Assembly (NCBI GenBank): GCA_964371865.1
Contig: CAYJOR010000004.1
Span: forward strand, 1-64,000
Reading direction: 5' to 3'
Source: CAYJAZ01 sp964371865
GTDB lineage: Bacteria > Desulfobacterota > Desulfovibrionia > Desulfovibrionales > Desulfovibrionaceae
DNA length: 64,000 bases
A program made the position numbers and the translations under genes. Shown piece after piece: positions 44,187-52,503 of the stretch (position 1 is its first letter; every line of letters starts with the position of its first letter). Under the pieces are notes generated by a model. The model saw nothing but the letters and a program-made list of their open reading frames with translations. It was not told the origin of the DNA and ran no database searches.

Positions 44187-45386
44187 TTGAAATCACTTGA
44201 AAAAATTTTTGCAGTGTTGAGCCTTTTTGCTCTTATAGGAAGTTTTGCTTTGGGAAATTTCCGTAGTCAAGATGCTTTAGGTACTCAATTAAATGCTATT
44301 CTACCAGAATTGTCAGAGTTTAGCACTATTACACCCGATGTACTAGAATTAACCACAAATAGTGGTGAAAAATATATCTTCGCTTTAGCTAGCCATCCAG
44401 GTTATGCAGGGCAAATGCTTACAGGGATTGTTGTTAATTCTACTGGTATTATCGAAAGTGTTGCTATACTTGAGAGCCCTGATACAAGTCCATATATCAA
44501 ACAGGTACTAGATGCTAAAATTCCCGATGCGTATTTAGGGGGGAATATACAAGTAAACCCTAATCCTGATTCAGTTTCGGGTGCAACTCTTTCTTCAGTG
44601 GCACTAAAACAGGGTATCGCTAAAGCAAGCGCAAAAATTATGCTGAATGAAGAGGTATTGGCTCTTTTTCCAGAACTAAAAATTGATCCGAATAATCTTT
44701 CTAAAGCAAATGTACTGTTAAACGAAAGCTCAATAAGTTTAAGTATGACTGAAATGATAAAAATCGCTTTGGTTGTTATGTTTTTTGCTCTTACTTTATT
44801 TGTCGCTTCAAAAAAATTCCCTTTTTCAAAGAAAAAAGCAAGATATGCGATACTTGTAAGTTCTGTGATTTTACTTGGTTTTATGTATGGTACACAATTT
44901 TCAATTTCAACAGTAGTTCTCTTTTTCTCAGGAGTATGGATAGTTGGTTTAGCTTCATACGCTCCATTAATTTGCCTTATTTTGGCGGTGCTTATTTTTG
45001 TGTTTACAAAAAAGAACCTCTATTGTAGTTTTATTTGTCCATTTGGAGCTTTGCAAGAGGGCGTTTCAATGATAACTTCATGTAAAAATCCTAGCTCTAA
45101 TCCTGTTATAAAATGGTTTAGCAGATTTTTTGCTCTTGCATTAATTTGTCTTGCCTTCTATTTTTCGCAGCCGTCAGTGGCAACTTATGAGCCTTTTGGT
45201 AAAACCTTCAATTTTGTAGGTTCACTTACTTTATTTATGCTCAGCTCAAGCATTATTATCTTTTCGCTTTTCTTACAAAAGCCATGGTGTAAGCTTCTTT
45301 GTCCAATGACTCCATTTTTTGACTATATCTATTTTTGGCGTAATTGGATTTTTAAATCGAAAAATAAACAAGCTGTTAGCTCATAA
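44187..45386 (+). CDS. rdhC: NosR/NirI-like membrane flavoprotein (RdhC)
   Basis: A 399-residue protein with an N-terminal signal/TM segment and an extracytoplasmic FMN-binding domain whose SGATLSS motif puts the covalently flavinylated Thr at about 134. About five TM segments follow (from about 190). Two CxxxCP motifs (CSFICPFGALQEG and CKLLCPMTPFFDY) lie on the cytoplasmic side, as in NosR/NirI. In rdh operons RdhC has been proposed to pass electrons from quinols to RdhA or to help maturation. The start is a TTG with GGAG upstream. About 100 bases follow rdhB. Confidence 0.92.
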   Translation: MKSLEKIFAVLSLFALIGSFALGNFRSQDALGTQLNAILPELSEFSTITPDVLELTTNSGEKYIFALASHPGYAGQMLTGIVVNSTGIIESVAILESPDTSPYIKQVLDAKIPDAYLGGNIQVNPNPDSVSGATLSSVALKQGIAKASAKIMLNEEVLALFPELKIDPNNLSKANVLLNESSISLSMTEMIKIALVVMFFALTLFVASKKFPFSKKKARYAILVSSVILLGFMYGTQFSISTVVLFFSGVWIVGLASYAPLICLILAVLIFVFTKKNLYCSFICPFGALQEGVSMITSCKNPSSNPVIKWFSRFFALALICLAFYFSQPSVATYEPFGKTFNFVGSLTLFMLSSSIIIFSLFLQKPWCKLLCPMTPFFDYIYFWRNWIFKSKNKQAVSS

Positions 45387-45402
45387 ATAACACGAGAAAA
45401 TT

Positions 45403-45621
45403 ATGAATAAAATATTTACCTTTGTAGCTTTTTTTACCTTTTTGATTCTTTGCATTCATAGTATCTATGAAAGTAATGCCTCTTTATTTTCTTCTTCAGC
45501 AGAAAAGAGTATTATTGCCGTTCGCAGTATAGGAAATGAAAATATAGTAAATGAGCAAGCTTCTAGCCCTAGCGTAGAGAAAGAAATTAACTACGATGCC
45601 TTTACACCTGATAAATATTAA
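45403..45621 (+). CDS. Small membrane-anchored protein in the rdh operon
   Basis: No family recognised. 72 residues: one N-terminal hydrophobic segment (KIFTFVAFFTFLILCIHSIY, about 3-22) and a short polar extracytoplasmic tail rich in Ser and Glu with a terminal FTPDKY. No cysteine in the tail. It starts 16 bases after rdhC and ends 15 bases before the TPR gene, so it is in the same transcript. Could be a small assembly or adaptor subunit of the dehalogenase complex; this rests on position only. Confidence 0.7.
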   Translation: MNKIFTFVAFFTFLILCIHSIYESNASLFSSSAEKSIIAVRSIGNENIVNEQASSPSVEKEINYDAFTPDKY

Positions 45622-45636
45622 ACCCGAGATATACAT

Positions 45637-46707
45637 ATGAAGAATAGTTCATTTCGTGAAATCGAATTGTTACTTGTAGTGGAACAAGAAAGAGCTTATT
45701 TTAACCATGAATTTATTGAGTCAAGCATTCAAAAAATTGTGGAGTTGAAACAAAGTCAAAATTTAAAAGATTTTTTAGATTATATCGGTGAGCTTGTTCA
45801 ATTTACAGAAGAAAAAATTCAAGCTTTTTTAGAAGAAGAAATAAATGAAGATGAATTGGGCAATATACCAAGTTCGTTTATCAAAGAAGTTACTTTCCAA
45901 GATAGAATTATTTCGTGTGAAGCGGGTTCTTTCATGGCTCGTTTATATAATGAACTAGGAAGAGCTTTCATGTATATTGATGATTTTGAAAAAGCTGATA
46001 GCTCTTTTCAAAAAGCAATTGAATATGATGCTGAAAATATTATTACTTGGTATAATATAGCGGATATTTCATTTCATTATTCAAAGTTTAAAAAAGCAAT
46101 CGAATACTGCGATAAAATTCTTGAAGTAGAAAAAAATTATGTAGCTGCAATCTATTTAAAAGCTCTTATACTTTCAACATCAGGGGAGCCTGCAAAAGCT
46201 TTAGAATATTTCAAAAAAACAGTTGAGTTAGATGCTGATTCTTTAGGCGGAAATTATTGGGCTGGCGAATGTCTTTTGCATGAACAAAATCACGCTGAGG
46301 CTTTAGAATATTTCAAAAAAAGTTATGAATTATCCAATAAAAGTCATAAGGAAAGTGCTCGCGGTTATGCAATTTGCGAACTTTTAGTAGGCGACCCGAA
46401 TATCACACTTGAAATTTGCGATGCTCTTATAGAAAGCGATCCCGGTAATCAAATACTTGCCATACAAATCAAAGGTGACGCATTAATCGCACTTGGCCAA
46501 ATCGAAGCCGGTGCAATTCTGCATAGAGATTTGGCTATAGTTGAACTTGATGCAAGAGATGTTGTGCTTGGGCGAGCTCATAACCTTATGAGAGAAAAAG
46601 GGAAAGAAGCCGCACGCCGATATGCCGCAGTAATCCTTGCAGAAATTCCTGATATGCTAGATGGCTTTGCCTTTATACATGAAGCACATACACTAAAAAA
46701 ATTATAG
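45637..46707 (+). CDS. TPR-repeat protein of the rdh operon
   Basis: A 356-residue soluble protein without a signal peptide. The N-terminal 100 residues are helical and acidic. Tetratricopeptide repeats run from about 105 to 300 (ARLYNELGRAFMYIDDFEKADSSFQKAIEYDAENIITWYNIADISFHYSKFKKAIEY... in successive 34-residue units; consensus G/A and Y/F positions kept). Last gene of the rdh operon, followed by a large hairpin. TPR proteins are scaffolds; a cytoplasmic role in RdhA folding, cofactor loading or Tat targeting is plausible but unproved. Confidence 0.85.
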   Translation: MKNSSFREIELLLVVEQERAYFNHEFIESSIQKIVELKQSQNLKDFLDYIGELVQFTEEKIQAFLEEEINEDELGNIPSSFIKEVTFQDRIISCEAGSFMARLYNELGRAFMYIDDFEKADSSFQKAIEYDAENIITWYNIADISFHYSKFKKAIEYCDKILEVEKNYVAAIYLKALILSTSGEPAKALEYFKKTVELDADSLGGNYWAGECLLHEQNHAEALEYFKKSYELSNKSHKESARGYAICELLVGDPNITLEICDALIESDPGNQILAIQIKGDALIALGQIEAGAILHRDLAIVELDARDVVLGRAHNLMREKGKEAARRYAAVILAEIPDMLDGFAFIHEAHTLKKL

Positions 46708-46759
46708 ATAAAATGTAAACTCCAATATTTACAAATTTATTTAATCCCATTACCATTTG

Positions 46760-46841
46760 CCCACACTACAAGAGAAGTAAAGTAGGTTTTACTTTCTTAT
46801 ATTTAGGAAGATAAAGCATATTTTACTCTTGTAGTATGGGG
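46760..46841. terminator. Large branched hairpin after the rdh operon
   Basis: CCCACACTACAAGAG pairs with CTCTTGTAGTATGGG over about 15 bp. Inside, AAGTAAA/TTTTACTT and CTTTCTT/AAGATAAAG can form two smaller stems, giving a cloverleaf-like shape. Outside, TTAATCCCAT (46741) could compete for ATGGGGTTTAA. It lies between the convergent ends of the TPR and third crp-type genes. Probable bidirectional terminator or 3'-end stabiliser. Confidence 0.6.
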
Positions 46842-46918
46842 TTTAATGCTGTTCGAGTAAGAAGCACATATCTTTTAAAATTTTTATTCTATCTTTATTT
46901 ATAAGCAAAGTGTTATAT

Positions 46919-47596
46919 TTATAGTGTGCAATACTCCTTTAATTTATCTTTATTTAATATTTCAAAATTCTTACGAGTAAAAGTGCCTATAACTCCTTCA
47001 GCTCTTAAATTTTTCAAAACATTACATACTGTTACTCTGTGCAAGCCCAGACTCAAAGCTAAATCCGTTTGCGAAATATTTGGAGTAAAAGTATCATGAT
47101 TATGTTGAGAAGCTAAGTCTACAAGATAATTACATACAATAGTTTTTGGATTATATTCACCTTTTTCTAAAAGGAAACGAGCAAAAGAACTTGCTTTTAT
47201 TGTTAAAGAATAAAGAACATTGCTTATAAGTTTTGAATGCTTACATATGAATTCACTGTTTTCCAAGTAAGACATTGGAAAGCTATAAACAACACAATCA
47301 GTCACAGCAATGTCTTGTATAAGAAAAGCTTCATCGGTTGGTACTTCAAACCATTCTCTAAATAAGCACCCTGAATCTAAGTGTAAAATAATTGTACTTT
47401 GTCCTGATGGGCTTATTGCATTAATCCGAATGCTTCCTTTATCTAAAAAATAAAAATTCTTTTCATTAGAACTGTCCCATATGTGGCCTTTAGGTATTTT
47501 ATGCTGTTTAGCTAGGTATAAAGCTTCTCGCCAAACGCTATTAATTTCCTTCCATCTAAGGTATGGAGTTCTATTGGTCAGATTTTTTGTTTTCAT
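46919..47596 (-). CDS. Crp/Fnr-family transcriptional regulator
   Basis: About 225 residues: beta-roll (HIWDSSNEKNFYFLDKGSIRINAISPSGQSTIILHLDSGCLFREWF), dimer helix, and C-terminal helix-turn-helix ISQTDLALSLGLHRVTVCNVLKNLRAEGVIGTF. It is a paralogue of the regulator at 40352-41029. Start 47596 is preferred because it aligns with that paralogue and follows GAGAGG; an upstream ATG at 47623 (AGGAAAA) would add nine residues. It is divergent from the molybdenum hydroxylase operon and probably controls it; it may also sense a metabolite linked to the dehalogenase. No Fe-S cysteines. Confidence 0.88.
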   Translation of the reverse strand: MKTKNLTNRTPYLRWKEINSVWREALYLAKQHKIPKGHIWDSSNEKNFYFLDKGSIRINAISPSGQSTIILHLDSGCLFREWFEVPTDEAFLIQDIAVTDCVVYSFPMSYLENSEFICKHSKLISNVLYSLTIKASSFARFLLEKGEYNPKTIVCNYLVDLASQHNHDTFTPNISQTDLALSLGLHRVTVCNVLKNLRAEGVIGTFTRKNFEILNKDKLKEYCTL

Positions 47597-47787
47597 GTTA
47601 TTACCTCTTCTCTTCTCGCGCATATTTTCCTATATTCATGAAAATAGTATCATTTTTATAGTAAAATGTAAATGGAACTACAATTTTTTTTAAAATATTC
47701 TGTTATATATAGTATAGGTATAGGTAAAATACTATGCTATTTGCCACTGTACTTAGCAATTATTTTGATGCACATTTGGAGGTGACA
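47597..47787. promoter_or_regulatory. Divergent control region crp-type gene / molybdenum hydroxylase
   Basis: Two inverted repeats are visible: TATTTTC-N10-GAAAATA (47623-47646) and ATAGTAT-N13-ATACTAT (47709-47735). TGTAAATGGA (47667-47676) is shared with the rdhA promoter region. An upstream ATG at 47734 is open but lacks a ribosome site, unlike 47788. Confidence 0.45.
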
Positions 47788-48642
47788 ATGCAAAATATTG
47801 GATATTACTCACCAAGAACGATTGGCCAAGTCTTTTCTTGCTTTGAAAAAACAGCAGGAACAGGGCGCATTATCGCAGGTGGTACAGATTTAATGATTTT
47901 TTACGCAAATGCCCCGCAGCTGAGAAAAGATCTTATTGATATTTCAGCAATTCATGAAATGCTTACGATTGCAGAAGAAGATGGTTACATTGTTATTGGA
48001 GCAGCAGTAACACATTCACGAGTTGCGCAGTCAGCTCTCATTAAAGAGTATGCTCCTTTGCTTGCACACGCTTGCGGAGAAGTTGGCAGTAAACAGATAC
48101 GTAATGTTGCCACAGTAGGTGGAAATATTGTCACCGCTTTACCAGCAGCAGATTCCGCTGTAACACTTACAGCTTTAGATGCTGAGTGTGAGGTATATAC
48201 AGATGCAAATAGTTCTTCATGGATACCTATTTTAGAGCTTTATAAAGGTGTTGGCTCTTCTCATGTAGCAACAAATCATTTACTCACTCGTATCCGCTTC
48301 ACAGCAGATAAAAACCGCAAATCAGCGTATCAACGTATGAGCATACGTAAGGCGCTTTCGCTTCCTATGCTTAATGTTGGCGCAGCACTCACAATCAATA
48401 ATAATGTTATTGAGAAAGCTCGTGTAGTGATTGCTCCTGCGGGAAATGCTCCTTTGCGTGCAAGTTGTGTTGAAAAAGCATTGGAAGGAAAAGCCCCTAG
48501 TGAAGCACTTTTTAAAGAAGTTTCTTGCCAATGTCTTGAAGGTTGTGCCATGCGTTCCTCAGCGGTTCGTGGCAGTAAAGAATATCGTGAAAAAGTAATG
48601 CCGGTTTTTGTTTATCGTGCATTATGTGAAGCTGTGAAGTAG
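47788..48642 (+). CDS. Molybdenum hydroxylase FAD-binding subunit (xanthine dehydrogenase/CoxM family)
   Basis: Medium subunit carrying FAD, passing electrons from the Fe-S subunit to NAD+ or another acceptor. About 284 residues. FAD motifs: RIIAGGTDLMIFY (first pyrophosphate loop) and NVATVGGNIVTALPAAD (second), then the C-terminal CO-dehydrogenase-flavoprotein domain. The start at 47788 has a strong GGAGG site five bases upstream, which settles it against the ATG at 47734. First of three hydroxylase genes; the next starts 12 bases after its stop. Substrate (purine, nicotinate, hydroxybenzoyl-CoA or other heterocycle) cannot be fixed. Confidence 0.92.
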   Translation: MQNIGYYSPRTIGQVFSCFEKTAGTGRIIAGGTDLMIFYANAPQLRKDLIDISAIHEMLTIAEEDGYIVIGAAVTHSRVAQSALIKEYAPLLAHACGEVGSKQIRNVATVGGNIVTALPAADSAVTLTALDAECEVYTDANSSSWIPILELYKGVGSSHVATNHLLTRIRFTADKNRKSAYQRMSIRKALSLPMLNVGAALTINNNVIEKARVVIAPAGNAPLRASCVEKALEGKAPSEALFKEVSCQCLEGCAMRSSAVRGSKEYREKVMPVFVYRALCEAVK

Positions 48643-48653
48643 GAGAGTAAACA

Positions 48654-49130
48654 ATGAAAGAGATTCAATTTACATTAAACGGAGAAATCGTGAGCGTTGT
48701 TGCTGATGTGACAATGCCACTTGTTGATGTCCTACGCGACACTTTCCAACTCACAGGTACAAAAGTCGGTTGTAAAGCTGGTGATTGCGGTGCTTGTACT
48801 GTTATTATGGATAAAAAAGCTGTGAATTCATGCCTTATTCCTATGGGAAAAGTAGAAGGCAGGGAAATCACAACTATTGAAGGTTTATCAAAAGATGGCA
48901 AACCAGACCTTATTCAACAAGCCTATATCGACCAAGGCAGCGTGCAGTGCGGCTATTGTATTCCCGGCATGGTGCTTTCAACAAAAGCACTTTTAGATGC
49001 AAATACATCACCGACAAAAGAAGAAATTAAAGAAGCTATCTCCGGCAATATCTGCCGTTGCACAGGCTATGTCAAAATAGAGGCAGCCATAGAGCAGGCC
49101 GCGGCAGAGCTTAGAAAACAAGGAAGCTAA
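48654..49130 (+). CDS. Molybdenum hydroxylase 2Fe-2S subunit (CoxS/XdhC-type)
   Basis: A 158-residue iron-sulfur subunit. The plant-ferredoxin-like cluster I motif is CKAGDCGACTVIMDKKAVNSC (cysteines near 41, 46, 49, 61). The four-helix cluster II motif is QCGYCIPGM with ICRCTGY (cysteines near 100, 103, 135, 137). It conducts electrons from the molybdopterin centre to FAD. Tightly linked to its partners: 12 bases after the FAD subunit and 13 before the large subunit. Confidence 0.95.
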   Translation: MKEIQFTLNGEIVSVVADVTMPLVDVLRDTFQLTGTKVGCKAGDCGACTVIMDKKAVNSCLIPMGKVEGREITTIEGLSKDGKPDLIQQAYIDQGSVQCGYCIPGMVLSTKALLDANTSPTKEEIKEAISGNICRCTGYVKIEAAIEQAAAELRKQGS

Positions 49131-49142
49131 GAGGAGATAAAT

Positions 49143-51461
49143 ATGAAAAAATTTAGACTAATTGGTAAATCAATAAGCCGAAAAGATGCTTTTGCAAAAC
49201 TCAGTGGTGAAGCTATGTATGCTTCTGATGTTAGTCTTCCGCAGATGCTCCATGCAAAAGTTTTGCGTAGTCCTCATCCGCACGCAAAAATTATCAGTAT
49301 AGACACTTCAGAAGCTGAAAAATTACAAGGTGTGAAAGGTATTGCACATTATTGGAATACTTCACAAAATTTATGGAACGGCGCCGCTCCTATGTTTACC
49401 ACAGGCCCACACGAAGAAAGAGTTCTTGATCAAAGAGTTTTTGATAATGTTGTGCGCTATGTAGGTGATGAAGTGGCTGCTGTTGCTGCAACTACGGAAG
49501 AAATTGCTGAAGCTGCTGTTAAACTTATAAAAGTAGAATACGAAATTTTACCTTTCGTTCTTACTCCAAAACAAGCTACCGCTGAAGGTAGTATTGCTTT
49601 GCACGGTGAAAAGAATATTACTCCTGAAGGGCATAATATCCCTGGTGCAATAACGAAAATTAATTACGGCGAAGGTGATTTAGAAGATGCCTTTAAAGAA
49701 TGTGATGTAGTTATCGAAGGAGTATATGAATTACCAGTTGTAAAACAAATGCAAATGGAAACACATGCAGCTGTTGCAAAAGTAGAGAGCGATGGCAAAG
49801 TAACTGTATGGTCAACAACGCAATGCCCACATCCAACACGTTATATCTTAGCTGCCGCATTTGGTATGCCGGCAAGTAAAGTACGCGTGCTTGCTCCTTA
49901 CTATGTTGGTGGTGGATTTGGCGCACGTATCGGTCTTTCAGGAAAAGCTGAGCCTATAGCTATGGCACTTGCATTATTGACAAAAAAACCTGTTCGCTGT
50001 TGCTATACTCGTAAAGAAGATATTATCGCTTCTGATACAAGACACGCAACCACCATGACAATCCGCCTTGGTGCTAAGAAAGACGGCACCTTCCATGCGC
50101 TTGATTTACATGGTTTCTTTAACGCCGGTGCGTATTGTACTTTTAGTGTTGAACTTCCTGCTGTTGCTGGTGCTATGAATTTGCCTGTCTATAATGTTGC
50201 TCGTTCACGCTATGTAGGTCATGCTGTATATACTAATACTACTTGCGCCGGTGCAATGCGTGGTTTTGGTAATCCACAAGGTAATTTTGCTCTTGAACGT
50301 TCAGTTGACTTGATGGCTGAAAAACTCAATATAGATCCAATGGTTTTACGTGAAAAAAATGCTATGAAAGCCGGTGAACCATGGTTTTTACCTTACGAAT
50401 GTGGTTCAACAGAATTGCGTGAGTGCATGAAGCAAGGTGCTGCTGCAATTGGCTGGGATAAACGTAACTCATTTGACAACTCAGGCACTGTAAAACGTGG
50501 TATTGGGCTTGCGGTAGGCACACACGTTTCTAATGCTTGGCCTTTCTGTGTGGACTATGATAATGCTTATTGCGCTGTGCAAGTTGATGGTTCTATACAA
50601 GTGTCAACCGGTGTATCTGAAATAGGCACGGGTTGTTCCACTTCTTTAGCACAGATTGCTGCTGAAACCTTTGGGCTTGAATACGAACAAGTTTCCTTAG
50701 TATTTGGCGATACTGAACCTACTCCTTTTGATATCGGTAACCACGCAAGCCGTGCGCTTTATGCCGCTGGTCTTGCAGTGCAAAAAGCTTGCGAACTTGC
50801 TCGTGATAAGGTTTTAGATTATGCGGCTGAAGTAGGTAAACTCAATAGAGACGACATCGTAATCGAAAATCATGTTATCGGTCTAAAAGGTGAAAAAGCC
50901 GGTACTGATAAAGAGTTTGAATCTGGCAAAGCAAAAGCTATGAAACTAGATGAGCTCTGCTATCATGCACATATCCGCAATATTCAATTTATTGGCTTAG
51001 GTCAAATTGTTCCACCAAACTCACCACCATGGCATTGTGTATTTGCTGATGTTTCTGTTGATACTGAAACAGGTCAAATTGAGATACATAAAGTGGTAGG
51101 TGCGCACGATGTTGGTGTTGCTGTGAACCCTCAACTTGTTGAAGGTCAAATTGAAGGTGGGCTTGTTCAAGGCATAGGCTATGCACTGAATGAAGAAATT
51201 ACCTACAGTGACAAAGGTGTGCAACAACACACAAATATGCACAATTATCTTGTGCCTACAGCTGCTGATATTGCAAATATACAATCTATTATTGTAGCAA
51301 GCGAAGATTCACATGGTCCTTATGGTGCTAAAGGTGTGGGCGAGTGTGGGCTTGTGTGCCCTGGTGCGGCAATAGCAAATGCTGTAAGTAATGCAATTGG
51401 TAAGCCAATTAATGAACTTCCAATGACAAATGAAAGATTATATTCCGTTCTACACGGCTAG
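49143..51461 (+). CDS. Molybdenum hydroxylase catalytic subunit
   Basis: Large subunit of 772 residues binding molybdopterin-cytosine-dinucleotide. The N-terminal a/b hammerhead domain is DAFAKLSGEAMYASDVSLP. Molybdopterin motifs: YYVGGGFGARIG (about 255-266), CAGAMRGFGNPQGNFALER (about 364-382), STGVSEIGTGCST, and the end motif YGAKGVGECGLV, where the Glu is the catalytic base. It hydroxylates an aromatic heterocycle or removes hydroxyl from an acyl-CoA. The YqeB-family gene downstream suggests a selenium-dependent hydroxylase. The TAG stop is formed by the left end of a family I element. Confidence 0.92.
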   Translation: MKKFRLIGKSISRKDAFAKLSGEAMYASDVSLPQMLHAKVLRSPHPHAKIISIDTSEAEKLQGVKGIAHYWNTSQNLWNGAAPMFTTGPHEERVLDQRVFDNVVRYVGDEVAAVAATTEEIAEAAVKLIKVEYEILPFVLTPKQATAEGSIALHGEKNITPEGHNIPGAITKINYGEGDLEDAFKECDVVIEGVYELPVVKQMQMETHAAVAKVESDGKVTVWSTTQCPHPTRYILAAAFGMPASKVRVLAPYYVGGGFGARIGLSGKAEPIAMALALLTKKPVRCCYTRKEDIIASDTRHATTMTIRLGAKKDGTFHALDLHGFFNAGAYCTFSVELPAVAGAMNLPVYNVARSRYVGHAVYTNTTCAGAMRGFGNPQGNFALERSVDLMAEKLNIDPMVLREKNAMKAGEPWFLPYECGSTELRECMKQGAAAIGWDKRNSFDNSGTVKRGIGLAVGTHVSNAWPFCVDYDNAYCAVQVDGSIQVSTGVSEIGTGCSTSLAQIAAETFGLEYEQVSLVFGDTEPTPFDIGNHASRALYAAGLAVQKACELARDKVLDYAAEVGKLNRDDIVIENHVIGLKGEKAGTDKEFESGKAKAMKLDELCYHAHIRNIQFIGLGQIVPPNSPPWHCVFADVSVDTETGQIEIHKVVGAHDVGVAVNPQLVEGQIEGGLVQGIGYALNEEITYSDKGVQQHTNMHNYLVPTAADIANIQSIIVASEDSHGPYGAKGVGECGLVCPGAAIANAVSNAIGKPINELPMTNERLYSVLHG

Positions 51462-51610
51462 GGGATATTTCTAAATTAATTCTTTTACATTTTTTCTGCC
51501 AAAAAGGTGGTTTTTTATTCAGTTTATGTATGTTCTGATATATTGCACTTTATAAGAAATCCCTTTTTGTTGGAAATTCCATAAATTTTTTAGTTTCAAA
51601 CACACCCTAG
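51458..51610. repeat. Two-ended MITE-like element, family I (153 bp), overlapping a stop codon
   Basis: Left end CTAGGGGATATTTCTAAATT, right end TAGTTTCAAACACACCCTAG, bounded by TA. The TAG at its left edge is the stop of the molybdenum hydroxylase gene. The interior (TTTTTTCTGCC, ATTGCACTTTATAAGAAATC) is shared with the copy at 27339. Confidence 0.75.
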
Positions 51611-51672
51611 AAAAACATATGCAAGGGAAGGAGTTTATTCTCTTTCCCTTGTCATGTATAAATAGAGGAATT

Positions 51673-52473
51673 ATGCCTATTTTTATAAAAGGTGCTGGCG
51701 ATCTAGCAACTGCAGTTGCTCTTCGACTTCATAGAACTGGATATCAAGTTATTATGTCAGATATTTCAAAGCCCACGATGGTTCGTCGCACAGTTTCTTT
51801 TGCTGAAGCGGTTTATTCAAATGAAATCCAAGTAGAAGAAGTGCGTGCGGCTAAAGCAACTCTTCAAAATTACAAAGGGTTTTTAGAGAAAGGAATAATC
51901 CCTATTCTTGTAGATATTGATGATAAAGCAATAGCCTCACTAAAACCTCATGCCCTTGTCGATGCTATTATAGCAAAGAAAAACCTTGGTACATATAAAA
52001 ATAATGACTATTTCACTATAGCCCTTGGACCTGGATTTAAATCTCCAAGTGATGTTGATGTTGTGATTGAAACAATGCGTGGCCATTATCTTGGACGTTG
52101 TATCTATGAAGGTTCTACCTTACCTAACACAGGTGTTCCCGGCGAAGTTGGCGGATACACAAACGAACGAGTGCTGAGAGCAAAAAATGAAGGTTTTATC
52201 ACGTGGAAAAAAGAAATTGGTGATTTTGTTAATGAGAACGAAATATTAGGAATACTCAAAACTAATGAAGGCGAGGAAGTTATTCCTGCTACAATCACAG
52301 GAATTTTGCGCGGCCTTTTATCAAGCGAAGTTTATGTGACTAAAGGATTTAAAATTGGAGATATTGATCCACGCTGTGCTGTTGAGCATTGTTTTTCAGT
52401 GTCTGATAAAGGTTTATCTCTAGGAGGAGCAGTTCTTGAAGCTCTTATAAAAGCAAGGATTTTTCCTTATTAA
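51673..52473 (+). CDS. yqeB: YqeB-family selenium-dependent molybdenum hydroxylase maturation protein (EF2563 type)
   Basis: About 267 residues with the family's Rossmann start PIFIKGAGDLATAVALRLHR, then KPTMVRRTVSFAEAVY, PHALVDAIIAKKN, IALGPGF, ETMRGHYLGRCIYEGSTLPNTGVPGEVGGYT, and LSLGGAVLEALI. The family is linked to molybdenum hydroxylases that need a labile selenium atom. I start at 51673 (AGAGGAA site); the ATG at 51619 adds residues without a ribosome site. It follows the three-subunit hydroxylase, with a family I element in between, so co-transcription may be weakened. No selD or yqeC in the window. Confidence 0.87.
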   Translation: MPIFIKGAGDLATAVALRLHRTGYQVIMSDISKPTMVRRTVSFAEAVYSNEIQVEEVRAAKATLQNYKGFLEKGIIPILVDIDDKAIASLKPHALVDAIIAKKNLGTYKNNDYFTIALGPGFKSPSDVDVVIETMRGHYLGRCIYEGSTLPNTGVPGEVGGYTNERVLRAKNEGFITWKKEIGDFVNENEILGILKTNEGEEVIPATITGILRGLLSSEVYVTKGFKIGDIDPRCAVEHCFSVSDKGLSLGGAVLEALIKARIFPY

Positions 52474-52483
52474 TACAATTCTT

Positions 52484-52503
52484 ATTCTAAAAACACACTT
52501 TAG
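52484..52503. repeat. Solo family I end overlapping the znuB stop codon
   Basis: TTCTAAAAACACACTTTAGA is a diverged right end with TA at its border. The TAA stop of znuB on the minus strand uses this TA. Confidence 0.5.

Noticed and set aside
47734..47787. Upstream ATG for the FAD subunit
   Set aside because: No ribosome site and poor protein sequence, whereas the ATG at 47788 has GGAGG and begins at the family N-terminus.
9861..51610. Family I repeats as integron attC sites
   Set aside because: They also sit just after stop codons and are palindromic, but lack the GTTRRRY/RYYYAAC core sites, occur in both orientations and have TA borders, which fits a transposon-derived element better.
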